Shown here: in pieces, positions 3,130 to 6,085 of the stretch | How positions within the stretch are numbered: the stretch's first letter is position 1 | How the letters are laid out: each line of letters opens with the position of its first letter | Assembly (NCBI GenBank): GCA_964354445.1 | Contig: CAYGZT010000032.1 | Coordinates: forward strand, 1 to 6,085 | DNA length: 6,085 bases | Source of the DNA: CAYGZT01 sp964354445 | Lineage (GTDB): Bacteria > Patescibacteriota > Minisyncoccia > UBA6257 > JAGOQP01 | Direction of reading: 5' to 3' | The notes under the pieces: generated by a model | Told to the model about the DNA's origin: nothing | What the model saw: only the letters and a program-made list of their open reading frames with translations | The model's database searches: none | Program-made: the position numbers and the translations under genes

Positions 3130-5781
3130 ATGTCACTATTCGGGAAAATTTTTTCCCCCACGCGTGTCTTTGAACAACGCGTGAGAGAAATAAACAATCT
3201 GGAAGAGCACTGTGCGCAGATGTCCGATGAGCAACTGCGCATAACGAGCGACGAACTCAAGCGCGCGGTCCGCGACGGCGAGCGGACGCTTGAGGAGGTG
3301 TGTATTAAGGCGTTTGCACTGGTGCGGGAAGCGGCAAAACGGACGCTGAAGCAGCGCCATTTCGACGTGCAGCTTCTGGGAGGAATGATTATTGCTGACG
3401 GCGCGATTGCGGAAATGGCGACCGGAGAGGGCAAAACTCTTGCCGCCACCGCACCCGCGTACCTTCACGGACTGATCGGCAAGGGCGTGCACATCATTAC
3501 CGTCAATGACTATCTCGCGCAGCGCGATGCGGTGTGGATGGGGCAGATATACCATTTTCTGGGGCTGTCGGTGGGGTGTTTGGTGCACGAGCAGGCGTTT
3601 CTGTATGACCCCCAGTACACCCAAAAAAACCAGGACGAAAAAGCAAAACAGCAGAACGAGAAGGCAGGAGGCGGAGAATCAGAACTGGACAGGATGCGAG
3701 ATACAGCCGGGGCGTTCAAGGTTGTCCATGAGTTCCTGCGGCCGGCGGCGCGCAAAGAAGCGTACGGCACCGATGTCGTGTACGGAACCAATCACGAATT
3801 CGGGTTTGATTATCTTCGTGACAACCTCGCGTACGCGACCGCGCAGCAGGTACAGCGCCCGCACTACTTTGCGATTATTGATGAAGTTGACAGTATTTTG
3901 ATTGACGAAGCGCGCACGCCGCTGATTATTTCGGCACCGGATACGCAAGCGGCGCAATACTACAAATTGTTCGCGCGTCTGGCAACGGGACTTTCCAAAG
4001 ACACCGACTACATCGTCGACGAGAAAGCGCGGGCGGTGCAGATAACCGACGAAGGGATTGAAAAAGTCGAGAAGGCACTGTCCATCGACAATCTCTACAG
4101 TCCGCAATACATTCGTCTCGCACATTATCTTGAGGAGTCGCTGAAGGCAAAAGCGCTTTTCTTGCACGACCGGCACTACGTAGTCAAAAACGGCGAGATT
4201 ATCATCGTTGACGAGTTCACGGGGCGGCTGATGCACGGGCGGCGGTACTCGGGAGGACTTCATCAAGCGCTTGAAGCCAAAGAAGGCGTTCGGGTACAGG
4301 AGGAGTCGCGAACGTTCGCCCAGATAACGATTCAAAACTACTTTCGTCTGTACGAGAAGATGTCGGGAATGACCGGTACCGCAAAGACATCGTCCGAGGA
4401 GTTTGCGAAGGTGTACGGACTCGATGTTGTCGTTGTCCCCACCAACAAACCGTGTGTCAGAAAAGATTATCCTGATTTTATTTATAAAACGCGGGACGCC
4501 AGATACGAAGCGCTGGTAGACGAGGTAAAACGGCGACAGGAAACGGGAGAGCCCGTGCTGGTGGGTACCACTTCGATAGACGAGAATGAAACGCTCTCGG
4601 AACTCTTCTCTCGGGCCGGAGTCAAGCATGAAGTCCTCAACGCGAAAAACCATGAACGGGAGGGAGAAATTATCGCCCAGGCAGGACGCGCGGGGGCAGT
4701 CATGCTTGCGACCAACATGGCGGGCAGGGGCGTTGACATCGTTCTGGGCGGGAATCCTCCCAATGAAACGGCGGCGCAAGCGGTCAAGGAGAAGGGAGGA
4801 TTGTTTGTATTAGGTACCCAGCGGCATGAGGCGCGGCGCATTGATAACCAACTTCGCGGCCGCTCGGGACGTCAAGGCGATCCGGGCGAGAGCCGGTTCT
4901 TTCTTTCGCTTGAGGATGATTTACTGCGGATTTTCGGGGGCGAGAAAGTCAAATCGCTAATGACGCGGCTTAATCTGCCCGAAGACGAACCGATCGAATC
5001 GTCAATGGTTGCGCGCGTGGTTGACGAGGCGCAAAAGAAAGTTGAAGGAATCAACTTTGATGCCAGACGGCATCTTCTGGAGTACGACACGGTGCTGAAT
5101 AAACAGCGGCAGACCGTGTACCGCAGGAGGCAAGGTATTCTGGAGCGGGTTGAAAAAGGGGAAACGGCCGCTGTTCTGGAGGAGGTGACAAAAAGCGTTG
5201 TAGTGCACGGAGTCGGCGGTATGCAGAAAGTTCCGAAAACTCCGGGGCAGGATAAGAACCCGCGAACTGCGTTTGAAGAATGGATGCGGTCACTGGGGGT
5301 TCTGGAGAACATCCGCTCCCTCTCGGATGAGGATATGCAGATGTTTGAAAACGGGGAGCTTCCCGCATGGCTCAAGGAAAGAGTAACTCTTGCGGCAGGA
5401 CAGGCGGATGCGGGTTTTCGCCTCATCGGAGCGCTTGACATGCTCTGGACGGCGCATCTGGAAAACCTCGAAGCGCTTCTTGAGGCGGTGCGGGTACGCG
5501 CGTACGGTCAGAAGGATCCGCTGGTGGAGTATAAGCGGGAAGGGTTTGAAATGTTTCAGGACCTTATGGCGTCAGCCGAGGCGCTTGCGGTGTCGGCGAT
5601 ATTTCAGTCGCTTGAGCAGAAAGGGAAGACCGCACAGGGCGCGACGGCGAAGGAAGTCGTACAGGCTGCTCCTGTTATTATGCCGTCCGGCGGTGATCGA
5701 GCCGGTCAAAAAAAAATTGGCCGCAACGACCCATGCTGGTGCGGGAGCGGGAAGAAATATAAGAAGTGCCATGGGAAATGA
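3130..5781 (+). CDS. secA: Protein translocase ATPase subunit SecA
   Basis: SecA is the peripheral membrane motor that pushes unfolded preproteins through SecYEG using ATP. At 883 residues it is full length (E. coli 901). Seen in order: Walker A MATGEGKT (96-103, Lys102); TVNDYLAQRD (124-133); YGTNHEFGFDYLRDN (218-232); Walker B DEVD (251-254); the preprotein cross-linking region around 235-370; DEFTGRLMHGRRYSGGLHQA (361-380); the second nucleotide-binding domain with NMAGRGVDI (529-537) and QLRGRSGRQGDPG (574-586); the scaffold helix near LLEYDTVLNKQR (649-660); GYGQKDP-like AYGQKDPLVEYKREGFEMF (791-809); and a C-terminal zinc site C869, C871, C880, H881 within CWCGSGKKYKKCHGK. Residues about 155-207 are a charged insertion absent from E. 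coli, and motif V has Val535 where E. coli has Thr. ATG 3130 follows hpf by 9 nt without an SD. A terminator follows the stop. Confidence 0.97.
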   Translation: MSLFGKIFSPTRVFEQRVREINNLEEHCAQMSDEQLRITSDELKRAVRDGERTLEEVCIKAFALVREAAKRTLKQRHFDVQLLGGMIIADGAIAEMATGEGKTLAATAPAYLHGLIGKGVHIITVNDYLAQRDAVWMGQIYHFLGLSVGCLVHEQAFLYDPQYTQKNQDEKAKQQNEKAGGGESELDRMRDTAGAFKVVHEFLRPAARKEAYGTDVVYGTNHEFGFDYLRDNLAYATAQQVQRPHYFAIIDEVDSILIDEARTPLIISAPDTQAAQYYKLFARLATGLSKDTDYIVDEKARAVQITDEGIEKVEKALSIDNLYSPQYIRLAHYLEESLKAKALFLHDRHYVVKNGEIIIVDEFTGRLMHGRRYSGGLHQALEAKEGVRVQEESRTFAQITIQNYFRLYEKMSGMTGTAKTSSEEFAKVYGLDVVVVPTNKPCVRKDYPDFIYKTRDARYEALVDEVKRRQETGEPVLVGTTSIDENETLSELFSRAGVKHEVLNAKNHEREGEIIAQAGRAGAVMLATNMAGRGVDIVLGGNPPNETAAQAVKEKGGLFVLGTQRHEARRIDNQLRGRSGRQGDPGESRFFLSLEDDLLRIFGGEKVKSLMTRLNLPEDEPIESSMVARVVDEAQKKVEGINFDARRHLLEYDTVLNKQRQTVYRRRQGILERVEKGETAAVLEEVTKSVVVHGVGGMQKVPKTPGQDKNPRTAFEEWMRSLGVLENIRSLSDEDMQMFENGELPAWLKERVTLAAGQADAGFRLIGALDMLWTAHLENLEALLEAVRVRAYGQKDPLVEYKREGFEMFQDLMASAEALAVSAIFQSLEQKGKTAQGATAKEVVQAAPVIMPSGGDRAGQKKIGRNDPCWCGSGKKYKKCHGK

Positions 5782-5809
5782 GGATTAGGAAATAGCCGAT
5801 GGCGGCTGC

Positions 5810-5837
5810 AGCCCTGCGAGAGATCGCGGGGCTTTTT
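5810..5837 (+). terminator. Intrinsic terminator of the hpf-secA operon
   Basis: AGCCCTGCGA (5810-5819) pairs with TCGCGGGGCT (5824-5833), 10 bp with one G-T, around a GAGA loop, followed by a T run to 5837. It begins 29 nt after the secA stop. A small AGCCG/CGGCT hairpin (5794-5807) lies just before it. Confidence 0.88.
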
Positions 5838-5841
5838 CTTG

Positions 5842-5875
5842 CGCTTTGGCGGCCGCTCCGATGGTCGCCAAAGCG
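5842..5875. repeat. Long inverted repeat after the secA terminator
   Basis: CGCTTTGGCG (5842-5851) and CGCCAAAGCG (5866-5875) are perfectly complementary. Three more inner pairs (5852-5854/5863-5865, one G-T) give a 13-bp stem with an 8-nt loop. No T run follows on the + strand. On the - strand the next run of T is not adjacent either. Its role is unknown; RNA end protection or a repeated extragenic palindrome are possibilities. Confidence 0.7.
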
Positions 5876-5891
5876 GAGGGCGAAACCCTCC
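5875..5891. repeat. Short hairpin abutting the long inverted repeat
   Basis: GGAGGG (5875-5880) pairs with CCCTCC (5886-5891) around CGAAA. It shares base 5875 with the previous stem, so the two cannot both form fully, though losing one end pair would let them stack. It precedes the last gene by 35 nt. Confidence 0.5.
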
Positions 5892-5926
5892 TAAAGGTCG
5901 AACACAAAAATAACCCACCGTGCGAC

Positions 5927-6085
5927 ATGAAAAAAATAGCAGGAACAATCATCAGCACCATCCTAATTCTCGTCATGGTAGATCTCGCAATCCTCTTCAC
6001 GGGACTCGCGCAGATCGTCTACGAGGGACGGACAGGATATTGGAACCCATTCTGGGAATGGCAAGCGAAGCAGGTGGTGCAACAC
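5927..6085 (+). CDS. Unrecognised protein with N-terminal membrane segment (3' end outside window)
   Basis: ATG 5927 opens a frame that runs to the window edge, giving 53 residues. It starts with MKK and a hydrophobic stretch of about 24 residues (4-27: IAGTIISTILILVMVDLAILFTGL), then a polar, aromatic part including YWNPFWEWQ (38-46). The charge pattern fits a signal anchor with the rest outside the cytoplasm. The valine/aspartate interruption and the lack of a clear cleavage site argue against a cleaved signal peptide. I do not recognise the family. The start is supported by the Lys-Lys-hydrophobic beginning and by its place after the secA terminator; no SD and no clear promoter were found, only A-rich sequence at 5893-5911. 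The frame could also be the start of a short membrane protein. Confidence 0.55.
   Translation, partial: MKKIAGTIISTILILVMVDLAILFTGLAQIVYEGRTGYWNPFWEWQAKQVVQH

Noticed and set aside
3679..4779. 366-codon frame on the - strand inside secA
   Set aside because: It mirrors the codon pattern of secA, which is unmistakably coding on the + strand; no family was recognised in it.
1..6085. CRISPR arrays, insertion sequences, attachment sites, rRNA and tRNA genes
   Set aside because: Reading both strands, I found no spaced direct repeats, transposase-like frames, terminal inverted repeats with target duplications, or tRNA cloverleaf.

Overview
The window looks like a piece of a Candidate Phyla Radiation (Patescibacteria, probably Parcubacteria-like) chromosome of about 50% GC. 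This is inferred from three things: a SecA with a roughly 45-50-residue charged insertion in its first nucleotide-binding domain and an NMAGRGVDI form of helicase motif V, which I recall from patescibacterial SecA proteins; compact genes without Shine-Dalgarno (SD) sequences; and very small accessory genes. No marker here fixes the lineage, so it stays an inference. All genes read on the + strand.

Layout. Bases 1-188 hold the C-terminal end of an alpha/beta-hydrolase-like protein. It is followed after 4 nt by a GtrA-family membrane protein (193-825). The stop codon of that gene lies inside the -35 element of a perfect consensus promoter (TTGACA, 17 nt, TATAAT; 822-850), which faces about 320 nt without a protein gene. 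This gap is the most interesting part of the window. The predicted RNA start at about 857 coincides with the first strand of an 11-bp perfect closing helix (856-866 with 1050-1060). The helix encloses several local hairpins and is followed by a strong intrinsic terminator (1081-1139). The simplest reading is an undescribed structured non-coding RNA, about 205 nt without and about 283 nt with its terminator. The terminator arm also has an alternative partner upstream, so conditional read-through into murB is possible.

murB (1177-2256) encodes a complete type I UDP-N-acetylenolpyruvoylglucosamine reductase. It is more AT-rich than secA and stands apart from other cell-wall genes. The gap 2257-2621 holds a poly-T tract, a single perfect DnaA box and a TATAAT promoter. 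That promoter leads to a 22-residue Lys/Arg/Ala peptide gene (2622-2690) closed by a perfect 15-bp terminator hairpin.

A further promoter, placed in the tail of that terminator, starts an hpf-secA operon: a short ribosome hibernation factor (2785-3120), then the SecA translocase motor (3130-5781). hpf next to secA is also known from Firmicutes. secA ends in an intrinsic terminator and two more hairpins. The window closes with the first 53 codons of an unrecognised protein carrying an N-terminal membrane anchor.
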